Below, in pieces: positions 20,984 to 33,200 of a stretch of DNA of 64,000 nt. The notes below the pieces were generated by a model. That model made no database searches. It saw only the letters and a list, made by a program, of their open reading frames with translations, and was not told the DNA's origin. This DNA comes from Catenaria anguillulae PL171 (taxonomy: Eukaryota; Blastocladiomycota; Blastocladiomycetes; Blastocladiales; Catenariaceae), in contig MCFL01000126.1 of the NCBI GenBank assembly GCA_002102555.1, positions 1 to 64,000 of the forward strand, written 5' to 3'. Every line of letters begins with the position of its first letter. The first letter of the stretch is position 1. A program made the position numbers and the translations under genes.

Positions 20984-23900
20984 ATGAGCGGCAATGGTGA
21001 GGAAGCACGCAGCACGTTGTCGAAAACGCTTCGGGATCGGTATGCTTGCCTGCGCCGCTCACAGCCAGCTTCCTTAGGCCTGTCCAGGCTTCATCACTCA
21101 CGCAAAGCTGTGGCTCAATTTCCGGACAGGGTGCAACGCAAACCGCACGACCCTAATCTCTTGGCCACGGTTCGTCTCTGGATCCTCCCTTGCCCCCGCC
21201 TCGTGCCTGCCATTGCTCACTCTTCGCCATCATCGATCAGGCCCTCTCCATCCCCAATGCCCAAAACCCGCCCAGCGCCAGCAATGTTCATCGTGGCAGG
21301 CGCTCTGAGCCAACTGAAGTCCTCTCGCGTGGTTCAGCTACCCCGACTGTCCGCGTCGGCTCGCAATTCAATCCCGTCAAAACGCTCGGTGTCAAATCGG
21401 CAACGACCCCCTCGTCCTCGTCAGTCTCCCACACTCGTATCCAGGGTCATTTCGGTGGCGAGGGGTTTGTACAGCATCTTCCCGCTGGCGTCCACAACCC
21501 AAATACCCGCCCCTCTGTACCGCAAATGGGCATGGGCCGTCCTGCCCCTCGGTATCGCGCTCTGGTGTCCAACCCGCCATCAACATTCTCACCAATGCGC
21601 TTCATGCGTCGCATGCATCTGCTTCCTCGCCATCGCAGCTGCCGCCAATCTCGAATCTGACTCAGACCCCGCGATCACGATCAGCTGCTGCGAGGGACGC
21701 GGACGATGTCGATGATGATGAAGTTCAGGTTGTTGGTGAGACGCTGCACAAGGCGGAGCCACCCAACAAGCGGCCGCGTTTGGAAAACGGCGAGGCCGAT
21801 GCGGATGCACATGTGATCAAGCTGATTCTCGATATTCCCCTCTTTGTTGGGCTCAAATCGCTTGGCCAAGGTTCACTCCGCCTGACACGTCGCGGATTTC
21901 AATTTTCGTGGCGGTCCGTGACATTTCCCAGGGGTGGAAAAGTGGCGCAGATACATGTATGTTTATCACGTCTGTTCCACCAAGTGCTCATTTTCTGCTC
22001 TGGACTAATAGTACTTGTGCCGCGTGTCGATAGATTTTTGAGCAGCCGACGCAATCTTTGATTGCCGTCAAGTTCCAAAACGAGGCGATCCCGGAAGACA
22101 TGTTTATTCCAGTATCGCAATACTCTTCATGTACGCTCATGCACATCACTCCTTCCTGGCACCGCTCTTCGGATTGGCTCACGTATAACCCGCTGTTGTC
22201 GCAGCTGCCCCTCACCCATCGCAGTCATTCATTCGCTGTATCATTCCCGGTCCGCTTCCAGTCGAAGTGACAAACTACGTCCTCAGTACACAGCGCTACT
22301 TCGCGCTCACACGGTGCGTCGGCTCTTTCCCCTCACACTGTCGACAAGCGCTGTTTAACCAATCGAATTCTTCTGTTCACCACAGTCGCGAGTTCGAAGA
22401 GCACCATTATATGGTCGTCAAGGAGGCCATGAACCGCGTTATCCCTCAAGCTAGCCCCAGGACCGTACCCCCTCCCGGATCGCACTCAATCCCGCCAGAT
22501 CAATTCTACCAAAGCCAAGGTGGGGCGTACAATCAATCGACGCATCCCCAGCATCAAGCCCAAGCAGCTCAACCCTACCCCATCAACCGGCAATCGCGCC
22601 CGCCTCTCTCGACGCAATCCCAGCGCGGCTACCAATCGGCCGACTCATCGCGTCTCCCGTCTGCCGGCCTTCCGGCGCCTCCACGCCCGCTGCCACCACC
22701 GAAAACGCGCAGCAAGCCTGAAATCATGCACATCGACGACTCGGACGAGGACCAAGACCGCATGGACGTTGACGCGCCATCGGCAAGTGCAAAAGGCGGG
22801 CGGCAAACTCGCACAGTGGCTGCAAGCAAACGCCAACTCAAACAGCGCCCCATCAAAGAGTTTCTGGAGGCGGAAATGCCGTCAACAGCCGTCGCGCGTG
22901 CCATCAAGCAGGCGCATCAAAAGGCCAGTGGCGGGCCCGTCAATTTATGCTCTGACGATGAAGACGGCGACGAAGCGCGCAAGCCAGCCACGGGTCGACG
23001 TTCACGCCCGCAACGGCCCAAGACGCGCGGGTCGGCCGCCGAGGATGATCCAGAACTGAAGTCGCCCAGGGCCATGATTCAGCAATGGATGTCGAGGCAC
23101 CCTGAGGCCGGGACAAAGCAGTTATTCACGTACCCGTTCTCTGGTCTCAATGCCATCACCATTGCGCCCGAAGATGCCATGCGCCTCGAGCACTGGGAGT
23201 ACCTCAACGACAACTTGCTCGAGTGGTACTTTCGTGTGCTGCTGCTGGAAAAGTGCCGCAACCGAGCAGACGAGGTGCATATTTTCAACACGTTTTTCTA
23301 CACGCGCCTGAAAAAGGCGGTCGAACTCGAGCCAAAAAAGTCGGATGCAAAGTCGGCAGATGCAAGCGCAGACCCGCCAGTCAACCAGGAGTTTGAGCGC
23401 GTGTTGCGGTTTTGCAAGAACGTCGACTTGTTTACCAAGCGCCTCGTTATTGTGCCAATTAACGAGAACCTGCACTGGTATTTGGCGGTGATTGCGAATC
23501 CGGGCAAATTGTTGGTGGATCCGCCAGAGTTGGCGACGGCTGCTCGGGATGAAGAGAGCGCGGCGTCGACCACAAGTGCAAGTGCGAGTGCAGCAGACTC
23601 AAATGCGGGGGCGGATGCCGGATGGGCATCGGCGACAGGATCAAGGACTGAGCAGCATGCACAGCGGACCACGGCGGATGGCGGAATGGTGGGCATGGAC
23701 ACGACCACGTCTGCGTTGGGCGACCAGGACGAGTTTGGTCCAGATGCGGAGGCAGCAACTCGCCCGCCGTCGTCGGCAGCTCCAAGTGACAAGGGCTCCG
23801 TTGAGGGTGACGACGAGCCCGGATCCACGACCCCGCGCGCTGCTCAGTCGCCTGTCAAGAATGGCACATCAAAGTCCGATCAGGATTCACCCACTCACTC

Positions 23901-26688
23901 GGGGTATGCTTCGTACTCGGCGCCGCCATCACCGCAACTGTATGCGGCCGACTTGGACGCTAGGGACATGGAGCCAGATGTGCCTGCGTCGGATTCATCC
24001 ATGCATACAAAGGCCGGCCGCTGGGATGATGAAGACGACAACAAAGAGACAGCGGTTGCCATGATCCAGCGCTCCAATGCATCGCTCCGGGCGCCTCGCT
24101 ACGATCAAGACGAGTCAATGCAAGTTGACGACAGCATCATCATTGGCGGATCCCCCGAACCCGAGGCAATGACGGTGGACGTGGTTACTGTGGGTGATGA
24201 AGACACCGAGGACGAAAAGATGGAGCTGAGCGAGGAGGACGACGATGCCAAGACTGATGGCACCACTACGTCAGCGTACTTTCCGGCCCCGCCCAAAAAG
24301 TACAATGCTCGTGCCAACCGCCCTGTTCGCCCGACCACGAGTTTGCCCGTGCCCGCAAACATGCCTCGCAAGCCAACTCCGCTCACGGCGCCCGTTGCCG
24401 CTCCAACTCCACTGCCCGAGTCCAAGGCGTCTATTGGAGTATCACCTGGCTCGGCAGCATCCACCACCACCGCCGCCGCCAGTGGCACCACGAGCTCTGC
24501 CCGTTCGTCTGGTTCGAGCAAGGACACAACGTACGACCCGGACAATGACGTGCTTATTGTCGTGCTCGACTCGCTCAATAATCCGCGCACCCAACCAGCC
24601 AATAATCTTGAAAAGTACCTCAAGAGGCTGGCGGTCAAGCGCGGATACACGGTCCTCGACAACCCGCCCATCCGCAAACCCAAGCCCAAATCCCCGCGGC
24701 AACCCAACTCGTGCGATTGCGGTGTGTACTTGTTGCACTACGTTGAACGCTTGCTCTTGGATACCGACCACATGCTCCAGCATTTCGCTAGGGTGCCCGG
24801 CGTGGATACCAAGGCTTTATGGGTGGACGAGGAGATTCCCAAGAAGCGTGTTGCCATGACCGACATGGTCACCAACTACGCCGAGCTGTACTTGGCCCAA
24901 GTCAAGTCCAAGAAAATGGACGATGCGAGTGCGGCTGAGGAATCGGACCATGATGAGATTCAGGAGGTGGTGAGCAAGGATGCACCAGAGCCCGAGCCAG
25001 TGAGCAACAAGCGTGCGAGTGGTGGTCAGCGGCTCGGCGGACGCTCAAAAGCCGAGCTGGATGCTGCAGCGGCAGAGGCGGGCAGGCAAGTGGAGTGTGC
25101 AGAAGCCGACCAGCATCGGCGTGACATGTATTCGGCCGAATTCTTTGGTGATGACTCCCACGACGAGCAAAGGTTTGCGCGCGACACAGCAACGCACCAT
25201 GACCAGCCCCGCACGTTTCCCGGCCTACCTCCGTTGCCACACGGGCACCTGGCTCCCTCACCATCGTCGCAAACCATGTATGCCGCACGCGATCGGGTCG
25301 CCAAGTCCCGCCCTGACACGCCACTGCACCATGCCTCCCACGTCGCCACTCGTGAATTGTGTCACGTTCTCGACTCGGACGACGACGATGGCGACATCAA
25401 TTCTGCCGCCGGTCAACCGTCAGTCGACGACGGCGAGGGCGACGACGATCTTGTTGTCCCACGCTCACGGCACGTTCCAAGGTTCAAGTTTGCGTCTGGT
25501 GCCAACATTAGTGCTCGGCCGCCGCCCTCCGTCCCAGATCCGTTTGCAGCGAGTAAGATAGGGTATCAAAGTGGGATCCATGGGCGTGGGTTCAACGACG
25601 TTGACGCGGATATTGAGAACGACGATGACAATAAGTCGCCGGAACATTTGCACATTGGCGATACTTCGCCCTCGCAAAAGACTCGCGCAGTCGCCGCTGA
25701 CGACGACGTTTCGCATGATTTTGAGATGTCGGCCAGATATCAGTCGCGTCCAGCGTCCCAAGGCCAGTCCCAGCATTACGCTGCTGGCTCGCATACTCGA
25801 GACCAACACCATTTCCACGACCTCGCTCCTCGTCCGCGGGCACCGGATGCTGCGCCAAATCCGCTTCCAATTGCGTCTTCGGCTTCTCGTCACTCAGTGA
25901 TTGACTCTGGCGAGCAAGATGGCTCCGGTGCTGGCAACAACTCTAACGACGAGGAGTTTGACGCCGGTGAGTTTGTGTTTCACAATCAACCGGCCCTGGC
26001 AGCTTCCAAACCGACTGCCGCAATCGAACTTTCTGACTCGGACGAGGACGAGACACGCGACGGGAGCAATTCGCGGCCATCACCAAAATCAACCACCTCT
26101 TCCTCTGCACCAGGCGCCGACGACGACGAGGATTCGGAATACGACCCATGTCGTGACCCAGCAAACGCAACCCACCGATTCACAACTGAACCTATCCCTT
26201 CGTCAACAGCTACCGATTCTGCACTTTTGTCCAAGCCATCCACCAAACGGCCTCGCCCAGTTCACCCCTCCCTCCGCAACAATACCGCAGCGTCAACCAG
26301 TCAATCCGCGTCTCGGCCGGCATCGCCCGTGTTGTCGAGTCCGATCCAAGTTGGGCGTGCATCATCATCAGTCACGACCGCTGCGTCCACGGTCAAGCAC
26401 GCGCAAGTGGATTTGACTGGGGATACGGACACGGACGACGAGGAGCAACGTGCAGGGCCACAACCGCCGGGTGCCAAGTCAAGTGGCCGTTCAGCAAAGG
26501 CCAAAAGTGGCTCGGATACCCATGCTCCTTCGCAAGTGCGAGCCCCACGCGGACGTGGGCAAGTTCAATTTCCTGACGCCGACGTGAACGAGGCTGAGGT
26601 ACAGGTTCAGCCGCGCAGGAGTACTCGGAGCAAGGCGGGAAGCGTGATTGAAAAGCGGAGGGCAGAGGCAGCAGCCAAGCGGCATTAA
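20984..26688 (+). CDS. Ulp2/SENP6-7-type SUMO protease (5' end approximate)
   Basis: C48 cysteine peptidase that removes SUMO or trims SUMO chains, with a split catalytic domain. Exons I can support: ...-21564, 21639-21956, 22034-22130, 22205-22313 and 22386-26688, all phase-consistent with introns of 72-77 nt. The 5' exon and start are not resolved; ATG 20984 is a candidate. The exons before 22400 encode a PH-like module (VIKLILDIPLFVGLKSLG, SLIAVKFQNEAIPEDMF). The peptidase begins near 23120 (LEHWEYLNDNLLEWYF). The His of NLHWYLAV is at 23473, the Asp of VVLDSLN at 24568 and the Cys of NSCDCGVYLLHY at 24718. About 365 acidic, disordered residues lie between His and Asp, as in SENP6/7 and Ulp2. 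The 600-residue tail holds several SUMO-interaction-like motifs (IELSDSDEDE, VDLTGDTDTDDEE). It is probably nuclear. Confidence 0.88.
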
Positions 26689-27179
26689 GCTTCATGTTGG
26701 ATTTTTTGTGGCGTGGAACAGAAATGGTTGGGATATGTGGTTGTGCTCAAGCGCGTTGATTGTGTGTGCGCATGTATGTGGAGTGCTGTGTTGTGTAGCG
26801 TGTATTTTTCTCAGAGTCAATACTGCTGGTGGTTTGTTTTGAGCTCAAGTGTTGATTCTAACCGCTCGGGCGTGCCTGCACAGGTGTGGCGGACGTTCAA
26901 ACGAGCCTTCAAACTGCGACCTTTTGATTTCCGGGGACACAGCGTGACATGATCAATCACTTGAGAAACTGAGGAATCAAAGCATGCACTGTGGGATGTG
27001 TATTTTGGAAGAAAGACACGCCTCAGGCACGAGAAACAGAAAACAACCTTGGCACACAAATCCCCACCCGGAAAGCAAGCGACGAATGTGGCACATACAA
27101 TACCGAATCGCCCCAAGCTCGCGCGCGCGAAACCAATGTCACAAGGCAGACTTTTTCTTTTCAAGTGTGTGTGGGGTCC
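26689..27179. other. Convergent 3' region
   Basis: It lies between the ends of the SENP gene (plus) and the eS10 gene (minus). It is T/G-rich just after 26689, as expected for a fungal 3' UTR. No gene is seen. Confidence 0.45.
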
Positions 27180-28059
27180 TTACTGCTGAGCGGGGGCAGC
27201 GGGACGGCCACGGCCAATACCGCCACGGAACTGCGGGTTGTACTCGCCAGCGGGGGCACCCTCCTTCTTGTCGGCACGGCGGTAAGACTCGCGCTCGCCC
27301 TCTTGGCGGGGACGGCGGGCATCACGCTCGGGACGGTCGGGGCGCGAGGCAGCGGCGCGAACCTTCTTGAAGGTGGCGGGCACAATCTCGGCGGGGATGT
27401 GGAGGTACTCGCGAAGGTACTCGATACCTGATTATTGGTGAACGGGGATCGGGTTGACAGTTTGGTAAGTACGAGGTGGCGAGATGAGTGCGAGAACAGG
27501 GATTGAGCAAATTTATAGATACACAATTCGGGCTCGCTTTGGTCAGTGATCCGCATGATCCAGGTCATTTACGAGCAAGGAGGCAGTCTGTTTCGTCTGT
27601 CCAATCGGGCTGCGTGTTGGGACAGTGAGGCGAGTTGCATCGAGAGCATGCAGTTTACTCCCCGTCACGCTGAATAGCCGGTCAGAAGTCGGAATAGCGT
27701 GAATCATTGGCGAGATCGATACAATTCATGGTTGCTCGACGATGACGTGGGTGAGGGGAGGTTGGACAGACGAAACAAGACTTCCAGTCGGCAAAGTCGT
27801 AGAATCATGATGGTGATTGGGGGTGATGACGACGGGGTACGGTACCGGCATCGGTCAAGGTGTAGTAGAACCATTGCCACGAGAATTGCGACTTGACGAA
27901 ACCGCGCGACTCGAGCGATTGGCAAGCCTTGAGGACGGCCAAGTTGGACACGGGGATGTCCTTGTGGCGGGGCAACTCAAAGTCCTTGCGGGCGACGAGC
28001 ACACCCTCGCGGAAAAGGTACTCGTAGATTTGCTTGCGGTCGGCCTTGGAGATAAGCAT
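27180..28059 (-). CDS. RPS10: 40S ribosomal protein eS10
   Basis: Exons 28059-27846 and 27427-27180 join in phase 1 across a 418-nt intron, giving 153 residues. It begins [20 protein letters not shown], continues with [20 protein letters not shown] and [19 protein letters not shown], then [21 protein letters not shown], and ends in the Arg/Gly-rich tail [16 protein letters not shown]. These are the winged-helix plectin/S10 domain and the usual basic tail of eS10, a protein near the mRNA entry side of the small subunit beak. The intron is several times longer than others in the window, which is common in ribosomal protein genes. The donor is G/GTACCG and the acceptor AATCAG. It is head to head with the DUF2462 gene. 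Confidence 0.95.
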
Positions 28060-28542
28060 GGTGACGGCGTCTTACATTGACTATAGTCGAAGAGGGTTTT
28101 CGCTTCTGTACATTGGTTGGCTGCGATTCTGCAACCAGATGGATATGGCGCTGGATGAATCGGAGGGCCGGTGCGCGAAACGCCACACTGCAGATCCTCC
28201 GGACTTGACCCATGTCTGCTGAACGCCTGATGGATCTTGTGGGAAGTTGAGGACTCTGGCATTATGTACATTTTTACGATGCCTTGGTCACCCGGGATTA
28301 CGCAAAGTCAATGTGAATTTTAAGCGTCGCAAGTATCTGTCCAAATGTACCCAACAATGTCTCACCACACTCCTCGGATGCCTTGGGGGAGGATGCAGTT
28401 CAAAAGATCTGCATGGCAGCAACTGTCCTTCCATTGCACAAAATTGCTATTGCCATTTTGTCTCCCAACATCTCTGTGCATTTTCAGTGAGTTGGTTCTA
28501 CTCGACTCTCCGCAATCTACATATTCCCACTCAAACCGAATC
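28060..28542. promoter_or_regulatory. Divergent promoter between eS10 and the DUF2462 gene
   Basis: The 483 bases between the two start codons must contain both promoters. Both neighbours are a ribosomal protein and a probable nucleolar basic protein, so shared control of growth-related expression is plausible. I could not assign a specific factor site by eye. Confidence 0.5.
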
Positions 28543-28971
28543 ATGGTCCAAGGTGGAATCAAAAAAGCCAAGGTTGGTGCTGCCCTTGCCAAGCACCATC
28601 GCAAGCCAGGTTTGACTCCACTCCGTTTGCCGAAGTACTCGCCTCACTTGTCGCTCACTACTTTGTATCAAAACCCTTTTGTAATAGAGAAGCAAAAGGC
28701 CGGCAAGGGTGGTGTTGCCAAGAACTCGGTTTTGCAAAAGGTACCGACACATGTGCCTCGGATGTGAAGCTATCGTCGTCCTATTATTCAATCTCCGTTT
28801 GCTTCGCACCTACAGAAACTCAAGGGCCAAAGTACCCAAGACATCGAAAAGCTCATGGCCACACGTGCTGCCGCCACAGGCAAGCTCACGATTCTCAAGA
28901 AGCTTGCTGGCCCTACCAGTTCGCTTCTCAAGGACAAGTCTAAGAAGGGCAAGGAAAAGGGCACCAAGTAA
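28543..28971 (+). CDS. Small basic DUF2462 (UPF0390) family protein
   Basis: Three exons, 28543-28609, 28688-28740 and 28816-28971, giving 91 residues. The protein starts MVQGGIKKAKVGAALAKHH and ends with LKGQSTQDIEKLMATRAAAT, then GKLTILKKLAG and a lysine-rich tail. The opening M-x-QG-x-x-KK and the helix IEKLMATRAA-GKLTILK match the small eukaryotic DUF2462 family, whose members are basic and in some species nucleolar. The second intron (28741-28815) is clear. The first (28610-28687, donor GTTTGA) is a multiple of three without a stop, so its retention would insert 26 residues; I favour splicing because the insert does not fit the family. Confidence 0.65.
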
Positions 28972-29081
28972 TCGCACAGCCAGTCACCCAGTTTGTCTTA
29001 TTTATTTCTGTATGTATCCACCCCCCAAATGCACTTGTAAATAGATACTCTTGTGCATCGAATGCCTGGCCACCCATGTTG

Positions 29082-29973
29082 TCAAGATGAGGGTTTTGGG
29101 AATACACTTGAGTCAAAGACACCCGTGCCGCACATCCAATGGAATGCGATGTCGGCAGAAGCAGAAGCAGAAATGGGCAAAGAAATGGTTGGATCCGAGT
29201 GATATGCAAGCACAGCAGCGAGAATGTGAGGACACTATTTAACGAAACACAGCGAACACAAGACCGACAGACATGTCAGCGACCAAACCTGTTGTTCCAA
29301 TCGAGCGAATAGAAATAGAGGATAAACGGACCACCAGAGACTCACCTTGCTCCACAACCAGCGACCGAAATGCCGGACATGAGCAATGGTTCCCATCCAG
29401 CAGGCACACAGCAGGCAATTGGCCCCAGATTTGTGGCAATCGCATGGCGGTCCCAGCAACACTTGCACCGCTGCTCCTTCGCGAATTGAATCCTCGGCGA
29501 GACTGCTGCTGCTGTTGAATCTCTTGTAGTTGCTGATTCCGAAAGCCAAGTACAGGTTGCATGGCTTGCTGCATCCAATCGACAATATCTCTGTACCCAA
29601 CGCCGTCACCGTCACCAACGCCTATTGGCTGTGGCAACGTTGAACATGCATTTCCACCCGCTCCGACTTGGTTCGGGTCAGGTGGAATCAAGACCGCAAG
29701 AGACAAAGGCGGAGGGATTTGGGTCGGTGTCGACAGATCAGGTGGCTTGAAGACAACGATGGTAGCATGATCAAGGATTCTGAGTGCCTCGTGCACGAGT
29801 GATTCTGGCAAGAGGGTAGCCAGATGGGTTAAGAGTCGATCAGGCAACTTGCTCGAGGTTTCGGAGCACTTGTGTGGCGATCCGGTTGGAACTGGCGTGC
29901 CACTGTGGCCGTCGGCGCTGTCCCGTTCAATAAGCTGCAGAAGCAGAGAAATGCATCGAGAGGAGCAAGTCAT
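29082..29973 (-). CDS. SWIM-domain protein, SWS1/ZSWIM7-like
   Basis: Exons 29973-29332 and 29234-29082 join in phase 0 across a 97-nt intron with a GTCCGT donor, the donor also used in the Trs120 and GNAT genes here. About 264 residues from the ATG at 29973 (another ATG lies 8 codons upstream). The spliced product reads CSCPAF, 12 residues, then CPHILAAVL. This is the C-x-C-x(n)-C-x-H zinc site of the SWIM domain, with spacing like that of SWS1/ZSWIM7, the Shu-complex partner of Rad51 paralogues in homologous recombination. N-terminal helices (LLTHLATLLPESLVHEALRI, LDHATIVVF) also fit SWS1. An odd Gln/Ser insert (LQEIQQQQQS) lies in the middle. A tempting GTGAGT donor at 29345 is out of phase with the acceptor. 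A recombination-repair role is inferred. Confidence 0.68.
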
Positions 29974-30276
29974 TGTGGCAGTTCTAGTCTTTCTCATCTG
30001 AATTTTCAGGAAAGAACAACTCCTTTTGGGTTCGAGAGCGTAGTGCTTCGGAACGCCGATCCACACATCACTAGCAATTGCCAGCAGACGCGTCATTCAT
30101 GTCGCCAAAGGCCACAGTGAAAATGAGAACGTGAAGACCACAGCCTGTGCGAAATTGCAATGGACATTGCTATTGAAAGTGGACGGCCATAGTCCGAGCC
30201 AAGAACAAGCAACAGTCAATGGGCCTCCTTTGCTCGAGTCGGAATCCTTCAGCCACCATCCTTCACGCCACCATCG

Positions 30277-33200
30277 ATGGACCATCACTCCGTTTCCGCA
30301 TTACCTGCCCCTGGGTTGCTGCCCGAGGGGCCGGTCATTCTTATTGAAGACGAGGCCGGAAAAGTCACCACTCCCATTCAACCCGGTGTCAGTCATTCTG
30401 CAGCGTCACTGCATGCAGACACCAAAGCACCAGCACGAGGATCGCAAAGTCTTCGCATTACGTCCAATGAAAAGGTCAATAGCTCCAAAGGCTCCCGTTC
30501 CCAAGTGGGTATATCTTCTCGAACCTCGGTTGCAGCCCTCTCCCAAACAAAGCACCCAGCCATGCCTTCTTCAGCTTCGCTGCACCGTCCCTCCCTCACC
30601 TCGTCCAATGCCAGCGTGCACAAGGGTGGGAACGCTGCAAGAAGCAAATCTGCTTTAGCAGTCAATGGGCCACCCGATCGTGCGACAATGCGGTCCTTGT
30701 CCCGTGGCGACATTACAAAGAAGGAGATTACGAAGTGGGACGAGTTCTACAACGAATACCAGGCCGGAATGGGGGACATTGACCGAGTCCTCAAGTCGCT
30801 GACCTCCGCCAAATCATTTCTTGGAGGCCATGCGACAAGTACACACTCTCTCAAGCGCTCCTCGCCATCTGTTTCTCGACCTCGAACCCCATCTCCCGGC
30901 AAACCGCCATCTCCCCCTTCAAGGCAGCCCGTCTCGGCATCATCTATCCTGCGGTCGAGTGGAGGTTTGGCGCAACGATCTCCGTCACCAGCTTCGGGTC
31001 GGCGTGGCACTGGCACACAGCGGGACTTGAAGCCAACAGCAACACCAAGCAAACAGCAGGCAGCCTCTTTGCGGGCCAGCGGCTCTGTCAACTCTATTGG
31101 ACTGGGTGTTGGAAACATGGCGCCATCACCGTCGAGAAGCTCCCTGATGCATGTTGGATTCCAAACACCTGTGCGCGGCAGCCAGGTGCTGTTGTCATCG
31201 AGCCAGCGCGACCTGATTGAAAGACTTGAGGCGGCTGCCGCGTCACAATCGATCGCACAGCAAAACGCAGTTCCCACCACACCTGGATCACCTCAGGCCG
31301 CTGGTGTAACCGCAGTATCTGCAGATGATAGCATCGCTCTTAGTGCGAGTTTGAGCACCCCAGCAACGGTATTCACATGCAACCGCAAGCATGCTTTCAT
31401 CTCCGGTGACCGCTAACCGACCCGATTCGTTTTACTGTTGTTCTCTACAGCCTTCACGATCTCTCTACTCGAACCATGTCGATGTTTCTGTTCCCGCCAT
31501 TGCCATTGAACCGCCATCTCGCCTTCAAAGCGTCAACCTCGATGACGACAATCGAACCTCACCAGAAAAGCCAATTCTCGCACCTTCTCAACAATCCATT
31601 GCAATCATCAACGCTTCAAGAGCGTCCGTCGACAATGTCGCGGACGTGGTCTTCAACCGCTCGTCCGCCAATCTTGGCATCGGCCAACTTGGAGCTCCCG
31701 GCGAGTCCCATATTGGCACGACTGGTGTATCCGCTGCAAACTTGACCCCATCGCAAGCAAACATGTCTGCGCTCTTCTCTAACCCGGATCTCGACGCCAA
31801 GCCCCGCCGCTCAACGGCTCGCCTGATGTCCACGACCCGACTGTCAAGCCAGTCGCCCTCAAGGCAGCAGCGCAGCGGCCACGCGCCAGCACCGACCAAC
31901 ACACCGCCCAATGAGCGCCAAGGCGGGAAAGAAGACTATGCCGCCACCACGCGCGCCGCGGCCGCTGAAGCCGCCGTTGTGCGCCTGCAAGCGCGGTTGA
32001 CAGAAAAGAATACTACCATTTCCAACTTGGCGTTTCGTGTTCGACAGCTCGAGCGGCAAGTGCACTGGGCACAGGTGCAAGGTCAGGCAAATGCCGCGGC
32101 AGCCGGGCTGGATGCCGCGCATCGGTCACGCGTCCGTGAGCTTGAGAGTCGACTGGCAAAGGATGCTGAAGTGATTCGAGGGCTGGTCAAGGAGATTGAG
32201 GCATGCCAAGGTCGCGAGCGGGAAGCAAAGGAAACAATTGCCACACTGCATCAGCGGATTCAGCGGGGGACCGCGGCAGTATCTGCGCCTGTGGCACCTA
32301 CTGCCGAGGTTGTGCGGGTTGTGGAAGCTGTCCCTGTCCCTGTTGTCGTGGATCCAGCCTTCATTCGGCAAGTGGGGATGGCTGTTCGCAGCTGCCAAGA
32401 GAGCGGCTTGCAGTCCAGACAGTATCCGCAATTTGCATCGGCCATCTCCAGCGCCATTGAGGTCGTGCGGGCAATTGAATCAAATCCCGGCGACGCGATG
32501 AACACGCACAGCAGGCTGCATCATGCCGTCCCGAATCCAAGTGCCACCATCACCCGCCTGTTCAACTGCATTACCGACTTGACTGGTGCGATTGAACAGC
32601 ATTTCGTCAAGCAAGTTAATGAGCCAGTGATTACACCTCGAGTCCCGAAAGCCGACGCATCCACCCAATCGTACACGCCATTGGTCGTTCACTCGGAAAC
32701 GCAGTCGGCTCCAGCTCCAGCAACGTGGGAATCGTCCGTGCAAGCCAACGACCGTGCCGAAGCACAGATCACCCCCCACAAGGATGAGGCGGTTGGACCG
32801 GACTCGGCGCCCATTCATGTAGCTGTATCGGTCGCAACGGAAACAGTTCAACCGGCAATGGTGCAGCATGCGTCGGCGGGCACCGGTACGGACGCTGTCA
32901 AGACGGATTCTGCTGGCGTTCAAACTGCAGACGACCAAAGACCCATTGTGATCCCAAATGGCACTCAAACACGAGATGAATTTGTCAAGCCAACTCTCAA
33001 TCCTGCCGGCGTGAGCGCAAATTCGTCTGTCGATGTACTGCTTGCCATGTTTGCCAAGATGAATGCTCAAAATGCGCCCATCAACGGCTCTGGGAGCGAA
33101 GTGGACCAATTGCTGCTGCGTTTACTCTCACTCAAAGGCGAAAACGAGCGCTTGCGCCGCCGCCAATCAACTCATCATGCCGTTCGTACAACGCCTGCTA

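Noticed and set aside
29239-29331. Reading the SWIM gene without its intron, or with the GTGAGT donor at 29345
   Set aside because: Both lose the second Cys-His pair of the SWIM domain; the GTCCGT donor at 29331 gives the right phase and spacing.
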